A DNA stretch of 64,000 bases, from NCBI GenBank assembly GCA_958496175.1, contig OY292276.1:28290001-28354000 (forward strand), given 5' to 3'. Below, one piece after another: positions 13,614 through 26,730 of this stretch (position 1 is its first letter; every line of letters starts with the position of its first letter). The DNA comes from Sisyra terminalis (taxonomy: Eukaryota > Arthropoda > Insecta > Neuroptera > Sisyridae). Made by a program: the position numbers and the translations under genes. The notes under the pieces were generated by a model. That model did not search any database, was not told the DNA's origin, and was given only the letters and a program-made list of their open reading frames with translations.

Positions 13614-13865
13614 TTCGAATTTATTTTCAATTAATTTTTAAGTGTTATCATTTTAATGAATTGTTATTCATTAATTAAGCGGCTAAATTGTTATTTGTAA
13701 GATAATGACTTGAAATCCTTTTTTAAAGATATCCTTTAAAAACGAAAAATGTGAGTTATTTGGTTTCAACTAATTATAATTTATGTACATGTTATTTAAG
13801 TTATCTTCAAAAAGAATTGAAAATATTAAATATAACAAGAATAATGATTTAATATAATTGTTAAC

Positions 13866-13871
13866 AATAAA
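13866..13871 (+). terminator. Candidate Sec71 polyadenylation signal
   Basis: AATAAA about 255 bases after the Sec71 stop codon, the first such hexamer in the 3' flank. Further AATAAA-like hexamers occur in the next 250 bases, so the site actually used is not fixed. Confidence 0.45.
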
Positions 13872-14528
13872 AAATCGGTGAAATGAAGTATATGTGCTGT
13901 GTATTAAAAAAAATGGATAATGTTACATTAAAATTTATTACTTCATACATGTTATATACATTTAATAAGAGTATCATAAATTTTAATCCAACACTGTGAT
14001 ATTCAATGAGTTTTGATTTGTCCAAGTAACGTTTGTAATTCACTATTGTTGCATTCTAAGATATCTACATATAACAAATAAAATGAAATAATTTTAAATC
14101 AATAGAAGTAAGCGAAATTGATTAGATTGAAAGCATTTTTTTAATTACTTTCCCATAATTCTTTAATAATATTTTTTATCAATAAAGCGATATATGCAAT
14201 CTTCAATATTGGTAGGCTTTAAAAAAAGTACAAAAAATGACATCAAATTTTCTTTTGAACAGACAATAAATTAACTATCAATAATTCAAAAATGCATTTT
14301 AGACAATTATAAAATTTAAGTGGAACATATTAGCTGCTTTGAACATGGAATTAAAAAAATATAATCTGTTAAATTTAAAAACTCAGGTTTTTCAGCAAAA
14401 CATCAAAACTTGTCCTTGGGAAAACAAATACAAATAAATTATTTTTGGATCGTTTTTATTTGATTATCAAATCCGTAATCATGGTTTGTGTTCAACTTTT
14501 TTTGCCATCTTTAGATCATATAATATAT

Positions 14529-14610
14529 GAATTGCTCAAAGGCTGTCACTTCTTGGCCACACATACGAGAAATAATGACGTCATATAGTGAAGACTACAT
14601 GATATTCATA
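14529..14610. repeat. Dispersed repeat sharing AATGACGTCATATAGTGA
   Basis: The segment with CAAAGGCTGTCACTTCTTGG, CACACATACGAGA and AATGACGTCATATAGTGA closely resembles 48998-49082 (AAAGGCTGCCATTTGCTGG, CATACATAAGAG, AATGACGTCATATAGTGA). The boundaries and class of the element are not clear. Confidence 0.6.
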
Positions 14611-15054
14611 GATAGCACGCGAATTAAAGTTATATTTTCAACTACTGTTGTACAAAGTTACGCGTTAAAGTTTGATTCGGAAACATTAGTGAATATCGAA
14701 AGAAACGAAGTTTCTCAATGACACTGATGAAGTCATCATCTACAGTCCCACCTATATATTTCTTGTACTTTTGAGCAGTTTATGTGTTGTTGGATCTAAA
14801 CTTTTTCCCAGTATTAGTGAACCTTTACCTTTTAATAAAGTCATTCTCAACAATAAAAAACGAAACAAAAGTGTCTAAGGAAAATAAAAAGACTACAAGC
14901 TGGAGTAATATATACATAGTAACTTCGTAATCATTTAGTTAACAATTTGCAGGCACGAACTTCAAACAATTTGTTTATATTAATTTTTCTCAAGAGTAAA
15001 TTCTAATAAAAATATATTCAAGTCCATTAAAATACTTGTTTTTTCATCGCAAGA

Positions 15055-15190
15055 TGTTGAATTCCGTTCAACGATCGGATTGAAAAAACGTTTATTTAAT
15101 GAAAGTATCGTTGAATTCTAATTGGTTGCTTATCGACTGCTACTGAACTGCTCAACTTTCATTCAATTATTCGACGGAATTCGACTTTCC
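15055..15190. repeat. Small inverted-repeat element (GTTGAATTCCGTTCAACGAT ends)
   Basis: The left end GTTGAATTCCGTTCAACGAT is mirrored by the right end, whose complement reads GTCGAATTCCGTCGAATAAT. The element is about 135 bases long. A related copy lies at 29448-29535. Confidence 0.65.
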
Positions 15191-17136
15191 TTACACGATG
15201 AAGTAAACTTACAGTTGAACAGACTTTTAACAGTTTCTTTTTACCTTTAAATTCAAAAAATATAAATTATTTTCATTGGATAAAAAATACCAATTATTTG
15301 TAATATTTAAATAAGGGTGATAGAATATTGTTTTGAATGTATGATGACCATTATTTTAAAAATATTATTTAAGGAAATTTAGTTTACAAGTTTTTAAATT
15401 ATTATATCAGTCATTTTTTATTAGTTTCAAAATTTAATTTAAGAATTCACGAAATGTTTACGTAATTAAGTATAGCATCATTAAATATTGGCTATATAGA
15501 CTGTGCCTTTCATTATTTATCTAGAAACTTATCGTTTTTTATAACTTTAGCGAGCAATTCCAGCCATATAAAAATTTTAGCTAATGGTTCCTCTTTACAT
15601 TGGCTAATGGTGTGGTAGATATATTGGAGAAGTTTGAGATGTTGTCTACCCGGCGATCATTACTTCGTCAACATTATACCGATAAAATCCTTTAATTTGT
15701 TTTTGAAAAAAGACACTATACTTCAATATCTCACCAATGTGTGCACTAACTCACTAAGGGTATCACAAACTCCTCTTCTACATTACGTATTAGTCACAAC
15801 CATTGTTACATATATTTTAACCAATGTGAAAAGGAGCCACAATATAGAAAATTATAAATATATTTATTTAAGTATATTCGTTATACGTTTGAAAACTATT
15901 ATATGAGCTAGTTTTTTATATTATGATTTTTCATTATCATAACTATATAAATAATGAGGAAACTTTGTGTTTACCGTATTTACTACTATTTAATAGTATT
16001 AGTCAATATGGAGTATAATGAATTAAAATGAATAAAGATTATTTGTGAAAAAAAATATTTATTTTATAAAATGTATTTTTCTCTTTTGAATTGCGTCAAG
16101 TTTTAAGTCTACTTAATTTTATTTAATTTAATACTTCAATATTTTTCTACAAAAGATTACATTATTTTGTTCGCTTAATAAATTGTTAATATACATCCAC
16201 TTCTTTTTGCACAAACTTGAAATAACACAGTTCACAAAGAATTATGCAATATGCACCCATTTTCATGAACTCTAAAAATAAAAAAACAATATTACATTTA
16301 CAATTATATCGTTTAAAAATAATTTCACTGATTCTTTTTTGTACCAAAAGCGTTTATATTTATGATTGATTTTTATTACGGATTTACCGATAAGGATAAC
16401 TCCACATTGGTTAAGATGAAAACTTATACATAGACGTTAATGTATACACTAGCTACCCAATGCATAATCCTCGCAATGTTTTAGCGTTCATTTTACTTAT
16501 TAATTGGTTGTTTTTAATCTCATATCAAACAACTGAAACTATTTGACTTACTTTTTAATTTATATATTTTTTTATTGTATCGTTCTTGGTAGATTTTAAA
16601 CATCTAGTTGTCACAAATTTTTACATTTTGTATGGTTCGACAAAAAAAAAACTTTTAAAACAATCATCAAACCTTTCAATGTTGATACAAAATTTGCAAT
16701 TTTTTTAATCAAATCCCGAAAAAATTAAATAATTTGAATAATTTCGTTCTTATTCGATTAAACTTTAACGGACACATAATAATATACTATAATTCAATTC
16801 ATTGACCTCCATATTATATTTACATTTACCTTTTTGACCTTTTCATTATCTTTGTTTTGTAGAACAATTAAAAGATGATTAAATCAATAATTCAGCGGCA
16901 CGTTTATAAATTGTTGAATTCCTGGATATGATGTCCAATATCCGCGGTAGAAAATATCTCAGCTCTTTCATCTAATGAAGAAGGGAAAATCATTAATATT
17001 TATGCGTTGTGATTCGCATCGTTCGTATGTATAAAAGTTAAATTTAATTAAAGAAAAACGCCGAAATGTGAATTGTTAGAAAAATTAACATCAACTTTTT
17101 CAGGAAATTTTCACTTCTTCAAGAACTTAATTTTTA

Positions 17137-17245
17137 TTGGTGACTCTCGTCAACCTTTTCTAAACTCATTGCAAAACCAACAAGTGAATTGTTGCAACAT
17201 TTTTGGTTTCACAATAGGCCTGTAAATGGTTGACGAAAGTTCTTG
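17137..17245. repeat. Short imperfect hairpin near the 3' end of Rod
   Basis: Outer blocks CTCGTCAACC and GGTTGACGAAAG, and inner blocks ATTGCAAAACCAA and TTGGTTTCACAAT, pair with equal 12-base spacing on both arms. This symmetry suggests a small foldback element. It makes an apparent short minus-strand exon here suspect. Confidence 0.6.
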
Positions 17246-17738
17246 TAATTATATTTTATTTTTTTGTAATAAACTGCTTTTTAATACTTCTGAAAAAATA
17301 TAATACTACACCAGAAGCTAAGTTATGTGCGAAACTAATAATTTTAAATGATAGTTAAATGTAAAATACTTTACATTAAAAATACTAAAATTAACTGAAA
17401 TTTAAATCAGTAGTGAAGCATGTGGGGACAGGTGGGGGGGAAGCTATAGCCCGGATGGCATACTAAAACTGATAATTCCAAATTTTTCTTTGAGAAAAAC
17501 ATGCAGAGTATGTTTTTACGTATAAGTAACTAAAGAGTTTAAAGGTATTTTACTTTTTACCAATTTTCTTGACTAATCATAAAAATAGAGGGCCGCGATT
17601 TTCTGGTAGCTTCCGGACGATGAAAACGCTCGCTACAACTGCTTTGAATGTTAGAAAATAGGAAAAAATGGATAATTGTTCTAAGAAAATATAATTTAGT
17701 ATATAAGAGCAACAATAATCTAGAGTTCTAACAAGGAT

Positions 17739-20700
17739 CTAACTTAAAATGAGCAGACATACTGGAAACATTCTTTTCATTCCAAAAAAAATAATGAGCA
17801 ATGAGCAAAGTAAGCAGAGGGTGAAGGTACGTAAGAAAATATTAACTAATGTACCATACTCTCTAAAAACTTTAAAAAAAAGTTTCGTTACCATTTTAAA
17901 CTTTATCATTTGTTCGATAGTTTGAGTCCACAATTGATAGGATTTCATTTTATATTCATACATTAACGTTCCTATTACAGCTACTGCAAGTGGTAAATGA
18001 TAATTTTCATCCCAAATTTCTTTAATCAATTTATTTTTATCATAATTTTTAAATTTATCCATTGAAAAAAATATTCCCAATCGTTCTAGTTGATGTAAAA
18101 ACCATAGTTCTCGCATATGTGCCCTAAAAATAAATATATATGTATATTATTTAATGTTTTATTATATAAAAGGAAACATAAGCAGTTAGGTAAATTTATG
18201 AAATTTTCCCAAAAAGAAAAAAATTATAAATATATAGATACCTAGCTTAAACTTCTTTTCGAGTAAACTTGAATTTAATAAGAAGTTAATACTTACGACA
18301 TGCACACAGCCTCTGATTTCATTATTTGATTTATTTTTTCTTCATCAGCTATAGAAAGTAAGCACATTAATGCCCGTAATTTTGTGCCAGCATTTGAATT
18401 TGTATTGCAAGAAAAATCTATCGTAAATGTCATATTTCCAATGTTGGTCTCTTCCAAATCATTTAAATTATCGTTGAACGCCATATTATACAAATAAATT
18501 ATAGCATTTTCTTCCGCTATATATTGCGATTTTAATATATAACAAATAATTTGTAAATTACTGTCTTTTTTCTCAGAATTTCGATTAAGAAAATTGGTTG
18601 TTATATTCATGGTATCTTCTACGTCTAAAACATTTTCGTCAGCTTTTTGTAGCAATTCATTGACGAATGAGAAACAAAAAGAATTAAAATCGATTTTATA
18701 TACGGCTGATATTTGTTGAGCAACCTTGTTGATATTGGCACTTTTAATTTGAGGTGATTTTACATTTTCAAGCACATATTTGTCTTGATAAAGAGCTCTA
18801 AGTAATTGTTCTGGTTCTATATTATCTTTTATACAAGATTCCAAATCATTTGTATACAATATATGTTTAACAGAAATCTCAATATATTTTTCCACAACTT
18901 TCTGTGTGCAAAAACTATCATTTTGATTAGTATTTTCTTGAGAATAATTATAACACAATCGAGCTGCCTCCATTAAATCAGCACCAGGTGGTGTATTATT
19001 AACAACATAAAATAAACTACCCAAAGACGTTTTCCAATCAGTTATTTTTCGAGCACATTCTTCAATTTGATATAACAACTTATTATTTTTCGGAAATGAC
19101 GACCATTTAGTATTGGAGTCAACTCTTTGCCATTCGGCTCCACGAACTGTACATTTTATGACAAATACATAAAATTTATGGCGATCAATATTTAATTTGT
19201 CGATAATTGTTTCCCATCGTTGATAATTGTTAACATTTATTTCAAACCTTAATATTTCAAGTCTATTTTCCGAAAATAAAATATTCATAGGTAGTCTATA
19301 ATTGTCTATTGATACAACTTTTTTCTCGTCTTGGTTAATAAACTTCTTCTCATATTCACCAGGAGGATTAAGTCTTTTATAAGTCGTTAAAAATAATAGT
19401 ATGTCGCATTTATTGTTATTTTCAATTATTCCAAATTCTTTTTGAACTTTTATCAAGCAAATATATGCCTCATAGTTGAAAATATTTATTTTTTTTCGAA
19501 TCAAATTTAATTGTTGAATTATAATTGAATCATCATTGATCAACGATATCACATTTAAACATTTATCAAATAGTGATTGGATATAGTTATTAACCATCTC
19601 AGAATTATTGTTTTGAATGTAATCCATGTCTGGATTCCAATTCAAAAATATTAGTTCGAAGTAATCAAGCAGAACACTTAATCGTTTTAATTTAAAATCG
19701 TTTATGAAATCCATAAGCATCTCAAGGGATCCGTTCAACATTATTTGGGTGGACAGCACGGGAAGACTTGTATCAAAGACGTTAGCATGTGATATATTTG
19801 CTTCAGAAAATTTTTGCATCCATTTTGTTTGCAAATTTAGCTTTTTCGCATGTTCAATGGAAGCTGGTAACCGAACTGCACAATAAGCTAAATATGTTTG
19901 ATGTATAAATTGTAATTTTTTAACATCAGTTTTATGCCTAAAAATAAAAAAAAAATATTTAAAATTCAAAAACTGTAATTGAAAAAAACGTTATTATTAG
20001 TTTTAAAAATATAGCATTTGATAAAAGTTATAATATAAAGTTTCTGAATAATTAAGAAAAATTCATTTATATTGGACGCTGTTGAGAAAATGTTAAATAA
20101 CCAACTGAAGAAAAACTAAAGCCATGAAGAGAAATGATAATTTAAATCACCCAGAAAAATTTTTGCCACTTATGCATTCCCTGCTGGTGATTCAAAGCTC
20201 AAAAACTACATTAACGATGTTTTGTGGAAAAATTAATCGTACAAAAATAAGCTTCTACTGAAAAAAAATCATTCTTATGAAAAAATAGATTTTCAACTCT
20301 TTGTCTAAAATTGCCTCGAAACCGTCGGAAAAGCTTAAAAAAGTTAATAGAAAAAGTCGACAAACGACTCTTTTGAGAGGTTTCCCGATTGTTTAGATGC
20401 CGTCCCGAAAAAATTGCAAGGAAATTGACTTTTTCTTAATTTTTTTTCTCAAGCCTGAAGATAAACTTTTTCGCAATATGAAATAGCGCCTTAAAACATA
20501 TGATGATGATAGGGGTAGAATTTGAAGATTCAATGGAATGGGAGAAGAGTAAACCCTTATTAGAATATGCCAGTGATTGTTTTTTGTTCTGGTTTAAGTG
20601 AATATTTTTGATGTTTATACAATATATAGAATATAATTATGAAATATAATTAACAAAAGTAAACTATAAACATAAAGAACGAAAGCTTAAACAAATGTAT

Positions 20701-23700
20701 TTTTGACAAATTGCCTAGATACGTATTTCGATTGCCAAGCAATCCTCCTCAGTGGTCATCAAATAGTAATGGATGTAACAGTAATGCCCCGTAACTACTA
20801 CGTGATAAGACAATCGAAATACGTATTTGGGCAATACGTAAAAAATCCATTTGTTTGAGCTTTTATTTAAATTTATGTTTATAGTTTACCATTAAAAATT
20901 ATATTACATAAATAAGATCACAATATATTTTATAAAGTATATAGTCCATAACTATTCAAAGTCAATGAAAAAATCTAAATTAATGTTTTTCATGATTTTG
21001 ATTGCTTCCTCTATAAATGGCATTTTGGTTTTATGAAGATGAAAATTAAGCAATACTGCTTTGTCCTAAAGGCACTAGCGTATTTTTTAACTCCTAAAAA
21101 TGCAAGTGATGTAAACATTTTGGCAAATGCATTCTTGAATGCTTTCGGAAAAATTTCCGAATTCAAATATCGTCTAACATTATATTTAAAAACCAAATTT
21201 ATAAGTTTTAGATAAGATAAAGTGCTTTCTTCAAAAAACTTTTAATTGAAAATTCTCATATGCAAATGGAGTGCAGCATATCGATTTGTCGTGAAGATAT
21301 TCGTTAAGGAGGACAGAATTTTTAGTTTGTGGATATTTACGCTCGTAATCAATATAATCGATAGATACATTTGAAGAGATTAAGAAAAGTAATGCTATTA
21401 TTAAAATAAATTATTTAAATACTCACTGTTGGGCGGCAGAGGAAAACCAATTTTTTGCATCGTCTGTATTCAGCGTCAATGCCAACGTAAACGCCAATCC
21501 GGAATCAAATATCTCTCTCGTTATAATTTTATTTAAAATTGTCGTGATCAATTCAAATGCTAATTTTTGCATTTTTGAAAACAATGTATTTGAATTCGGT
21601 AACCTATCGACATTATCTGAATACTTCAAATTACAAAACGTAGTAATTATATGCAATAGTATTAAATGGCAGTCAAACGTTTTTAATTTTTTAATCGAAT
21701 ATGCCAACTGTTGCAATAAATTATTAAGCATTTCTATGTTGAATTCGGGAAGATTTAATGCCTTTTTCATTCTGCCATTCATTACAATCGAACAAATTTG
21801 CAAGAAGCATTCGAAAGTTTTTTTAACGCAATTAAAAACAGGAACGAAATTACTGGAATTGATTACATCTTTATAAATCGGAGTAAATCGCCATTTTGAT
21901 AAGAAACATTTTTGCTGTGACAAACTTTTTGTGGAGAAAAATGATGGTCGAATCGAATCAAATATAAATCCCCAGTAATGTAGTTCGTTGAAAACGTTTG
22001 ATGTAAGGCAAGTGGAGCTTATGAGTTGATCAATTACATTTAAATATTTATTCATAGCATCCAAAGAAGTCAAAATATTTTCATTTCCTTTATCCATTTT
22101 CATTGTCATCAATTTCAATGCAATTTGAGAGTAGAAAAGAGATTTTTTTTCATTCATTTCAGCATCTTCCTCGAGAAGATTGGATATTAGGTCTAAGAAA
22201 TGCGGTAGAGGAATGAATTGTATTGCATGGACAAGTACTTCTTCTTTCGTAAGAGCTAACAATTCAGCCAAATTTAGTAAACGTTCCGTTATATTAGTTT
22301 TAGACAAAAGTTCAAATAAAATTGATACACGATGATTTTTTTGAGAAAAATTTTCTGTATTTGTATAATAATTGAAATTGGAACGCAACTCGTAAATACT
22401 CTTAAGATTTGAGATTTCTGATTTGTAATCTGTAAATGAGTTTGATTTAATAGCTATTTCTATTCGTCGTTGAATTAAAGGTAGTACGTTGTAAATGTGA
22501 GATGACATCGATATGTGATATTCGTTCCATTTTTCGGTATTTAAAATGGAACTCATAATAAATAGTACGCCGTTACATAATTCAAGGCAATTTTCGGTTG
22601 ATAATTCATTTAAATATTCGCTTAAGTGTACATAAGCATTTTGTTTTATGAAATGCAAAAGTATTGGCATTTGGTATCGCCATTCTTTGATATTGAAGTT
22701 ATTAGCCACAATCAAAACATCCTTTACTATTTCATTTGGTTTTCCAAATTTGATTATTCGTCGAATCAACTGCATTGCATCCTTTTTAATGCAACTTAAA
22801 TTTAATTTGTAGGCATACTTGTCCAAAATTTCTTGTATTTTGCTACACAGAAAAATGATGTCTAATTGATCAGCCAGTGATTTGTCACCCATTTGTTTCA
22901 CTTCGTGAAAAAATGATGTGACTTCATCCGACCATGGAACCGTTGAAATTTTGAACAAATGCATCACAGAGTCGGCGAAGTATTTTGGGTTGGAAACTTG
23001 TTTGATCAACACTATCATAAAATCTTCCCATCGAGAACAATTAGGATTATTTTGTTTGATGTTAAGTTCCGCATTTTTTTTCATGTAATTTTTTTGCACT
23101 TCGTTGATGTAATTTAAGAGAAATAAATCGCAGTCGAATTGTCGTTGAGACGCAAATTGTCTCATGAAATTTTTGAATAAATTTACAACATTATCGGTTT
23201 GCTCTCGATCTAAGATTTTTGAGGCGATTAATTCTGGATCTTTAACCAAGCAGATATCAAGCGGAAGAAAAATATTATGATTTTGTTTGAGTTCTAATGC
23301 CAATTGTAAGCCTCGTAATAAATCTAACAACTTGTTCCATGATATGCTTTGATTTATGTTCGTATAGAATGAATTATATAAATTCTCAGTATCGTGATTG
23401 GTATCAAACATATTGATTATTGCCTGTGTAAATTCAATGCCAGTTTGTGGCCACTTTTCACATCTTCCTTTTTCAAATAAAATTAATTTATTATAAACAA
23501 AATTAATTATATCTTCAATCACTGTTGAATTATACTGTAAAGCAGTTGGAATTAAAAGTTGATACCATGGTAAAACATTGTCCAAAATTAGACAATCAGG
23601 AGTGGCTTCCAGAAGAATTTTTACAGTATTTTTTGGATTTTCTTTTAGTAATAAATGTTTAGTGTCTTGAAACACTAATATCGCAAATTTCATTTTTTCT

Positions 23701-25450
23701 GACTGTAAGTATTTAACGAGTATTTGTAAAATACTTGTCTTTAAAAAAATCTTCCAATGCTTACTTTCTGTTTCACTGCCGTGGATTTTTTTATACAATT
23801 GAGTTCTGATATCAATATCATTAACCGTTACCATTAATTTTGATAAATTTGCATTGCAATCATTTTTTTCTAAATAATTCATAAGCCGTGCATGTGTTAC
23901 AGATAATAACTCTTCACATAAACTTAAATCAAATGGCATTATTTGTATACAATTATTACATACAAACTCAATATCATTAATGTTATTGATACAATATAAA
24001 AATTTTTTCAACAAATCATTGTTTTGGGGAAACTGATTCAACTTATGTATTTGTTTCACAAAATTTTTCACTTGTGCCTTGTAAACGATTTCAACATTCA
24101 ATTGGAATTTCTCAGCGAATTCTATAGCTTCATCGTATTGTTCTAGTTGGATATATCTTTTGAGTTTTAGTTCAGGCACATTTTTAGTAATTACTTTAAT
24201 TTGCAAGCGGTCGAAATTGGGGCTGTTTTCAACATAAAATATTTCATGCTTTATAAAGTTAGCGAAACAAATAAAATTATCAACGGTTTGTCGAAATACT
24301 TCTTGAAAATTATCTAAATTTAGTAAAACGATTTGTTTGCTTGTTACATTACGAGTCAATAGGGCGATACAAGCGGGTTCCATTTCTGAGTTTGTATGAA
24401 AAATGGTAAAATCTTCAACAAACTCATTTTGCCAAATATTGAAAATATTATAGGTATGTATACAAATCGAAATTAAACACCCCAAGTTTGTTACACCCAG
24501 AAGAAAATTATGCGTGGGATGTTTTAATATTTTCTTGATCGTAAACGAGAAATCTTGAAACAGAACTTTTTCTTCGAGTGAATTTTCCAAGTAGAATTTT
24601 GCCAGATTTTCCCCATACAAAAACATTTCATTTCCAAAAGTATCAACCGTAGTAAATCCATTTTTTAAGTGGATTTTCTCATGTGAAGCAATATAACATT
24701 GTTCTTCTGCAGAATCATCTTGGTTTAGAAGAGATTCTAGTAGATTATCCAAATCCGGGACAACAATTCTACAAATCAAAAATTAGTATAAGTTTGTAAT
24801 TGATTAAATACTATTTTTATTGGTATTACTTATAAAGAACATCGAATGTTGAGACCAAATAAAACGTATCAATCCCATTTGTTTTGCAATATGTTAAATT
24901 CGTAAAATTAGATTTGGGGCTTTCGTTTTTTAATAACTTCGAGTTTGATATTGTACTGAAACAAATTATAATTGTACTTTAGTGAATAAGTTATTATGCG
25001 ATACTTACTCGACAAAAATCGTTGATTCTCTAGGTAAAAGAGAAATTCCATAAATGTGACCATCTTTTAAAGCAATTACAATAAGATTTTTATAAATACA
25101 GAAGCAGTCTACTGTTGACTTAAAAGTTTTTCTTAATTGCAGTTTATTATCCTCTACAGAAAAAACATATATACTTTCACTAAGGTTGATGCCGTAATAG
25201 TCTTCAGATTTCTTAACAGATATTGAAACCTCAGAAGCCTATAAGTATTTTAAATTAATAATACCACAGAAAAATATAGCAAATATAAACCATTATCACA
25301 GATAATACTCACAGCAGAAGTAGATGTATACGTTTGTAAAACATGATTTTCATAAATTGATAAATGATTATAATTTTTTGAACTTTCAATATCCTTAAGA
25401 TCAGTTAAAAGTTCCCAATTCGCCATTTCAGAAATTTGAAACGATACCAT
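17739..25450 (-). CDS. rod: Kinetochore-associated protein Rod/KNTC1 (RZZ complex), 3' end unresolved
   Basis: Six minus-strand exons: 25450-25313, 25238-25009, 24955-24830, 24768-21427, 19937-18297 and 18123 onward. All junctions are GT-AG and in frame. Read to the stop at 17739 the model has 1953 residues, against about 2200 in human. Rod forms the RZZ complex with Zwilch and Zw10 at unattached kinetochores and recruits Spindly, dynein and Mad1/Mad2. Residues 1 to about 360 would be the N-terminal beta-propeller. The block KRYIQLEQYDEAIEFAEKF near residue 370, followed by VEIVYKAQVK, marks the start of the long helical solenoid and matches the equivalent human region. The last exon keeps family-like sequence (LWFLHQLERLGIFFSMDKF, later QLWTQTIEQMIKFKM), then turns hydrophobic and unlike the family. 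Translation past about 17860 is therefore probably intron read-through from a donor AGAGA|GTATGG, and further 3' exons may exist. Confidence 0.88.
20656..20889. repeat. Hairpin element in Rod intron 4
   Basis: About 234 bases of inverted repeat. The left arm has GTAAACTATAAACATAAA, GCTTAAACAAATGTATTTTT and ATACGTATTTCGATTG. The right arm has CAATCGAAATACGTATTT, AAAAATCCATTTGTTTGAGC and TTTATGTTTATAGTTTAC. The spacer is about 75 bases. This is consistent with a MITE. It lies in the 1.5 kb intron 19938-21426. Confidence 0.82.
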
Positions 25451-26730
25451 AATTTTTGAAAACTTAGTCAAAATTTTATATAATATGTAAGGTAATTTTA
25501 TATTCTTGAAAACACTTGAATTAACCAGTAGACGAAATCAGCGAAATCAACAGAAGTACCAGAAGTATTGTCCATCAAATTCAAAACCTTCAACGCCTTC
25601 AACCACCTTCAACGTTCAAAACATTTCAAAATAAATGTGGAGGTGGTAACTTAGTTCAGCGTTTCTCTACCAGAGTCAGTAATGTAAAATTCAAAAATTG
25701 TGTATCGTGTAGCATTTTTTTTAATTGCAAAAATAAGGATTCGTCAATTATAAATAGCTTAAAAACTGTATCCATTTATTTAATTATTAAGAGTTTAAGT
25801 ATAGGTCAGTGTAGGTCGCTATCGGTATATCTTTGATCGGTAAATTACGTAGATTACGTATTATACTAATAACTCTAATGACAGTAACTTTGACGTCTAT
25901 TAAAGTCAACTGTCAGTGATGGTATCTTTTTGCTTTTTTTGTAACAACTGTTAAGGAAGTTAAATTTTTACCACTGGAATATTGTATTTTTAAATGTTCT
26001 GAAAATTTTGATACTAATTTTATGTACCTATGTATCTACGTAATTACATTTTGAGTCAAGGCGCGAAAAGACAAAATAACCTATTATAAAATTTAGGATA
26101 TGGTTATTTATACATTAAGTATGTATTTTAACAATTGACTATTTCTACATACTGTGTATGTATATAAATTATTTGTTTCCCAATAGAGCATGGGCCATTT
26201 GGTCGAAAAATATTAAAAGGGGCGAAGCCCTGATGGGAATTGGGATGTAAAACCCTCACAAAAAGAAAAATTATATATTTATGTTTTAAGTATGTCCTGA
26301 TTTATTCACGAACTAGGTAAGACTACGATTCTTCCAGCACCAAGTCTTAACGACGGATTCTTATAGATATCGACAAAATAAAACGAAAATGAATAAAATT
26401 TTATATATCTCGCTTAGCTTACGAAATATCAGTACTTAAAAATTAAAAAAATATTTATTTTTTTACGTTTTTAGACGGAATTCTCAGAACTTTCATTAAT
26501 AAATCAGTCCATAATGATTTTTTTTTTAAAATTTATTTATTTTAAATCGCTTCAACAGCTTGGTCATTAGCGACTAAAATTTGATAGGTTTTACAGTTTT
26601 ACATTCATATTTAACATAAAAGGTATTAAAACAGATTTAAATAGATTTAAACAGATTAAAATAGATTATCCTAGTCATTGGATATATTTGAATTGAATAT
26701 ACTCCGATAAAATTTTTTGGTGGTATGAAT
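25451..26730. other. Intergenic region upstream of Rod
   Basis: Contains the presumed Rod promoter and 5' UTR. At about 25586-25615 there is a short imperfect run of CCTTCAAC units spaced about ten bases apart. At about 26630-26670 there is a simple repeat of AGATTTAAA-like units. No gene or transposon end was recognised. Confidence 0.55.

Larger units (their letters stand above)
13614..17738. other. Convergent intergenic region between Sec71 and Rod
   Basis: About 4.1 kb between two genes transcribed towards each other. It contains the Sec71 3' UTR, a copy of a dispersed repeat (14529-14610), a small inverted-repeat element (15055-15190) and a hairpin near 17137-17245. Short open frames at 14527-14721 and 15634-15906 have no domain and appear to be chance. 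Missing 3' exons of Rod, if any, would lie at the right-hand end. Confidence 0.6.

Noticed and set aside
15634..15906. 90-codon open frame downstream of Sec71
   Set aside because: AT-driven composition, no domain, no splice context and no coding-like codon pattern.
17160..17216. Possible terminal Rod exon after the TTTACAG acceptor near 17213
   Set aside because: The segment is one arm and the loop of an imperfect hairpin (17137-17245), so the short open stretch is better explained by the repeat.
17561..17680. Possible seventh Rod exon on the minus strand
   Set aside because: Splice sites and phase fit the donor at 17859, but the translated sequence shows no similarity to the Rod C-terminus that I can recognise. 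It was not added to the model.
25586..25615. CCTTCAAC-type short tandem run as a regulatory array
   Set aside because: Only three to four imperfect units. This is too little to claim a binding-site array.
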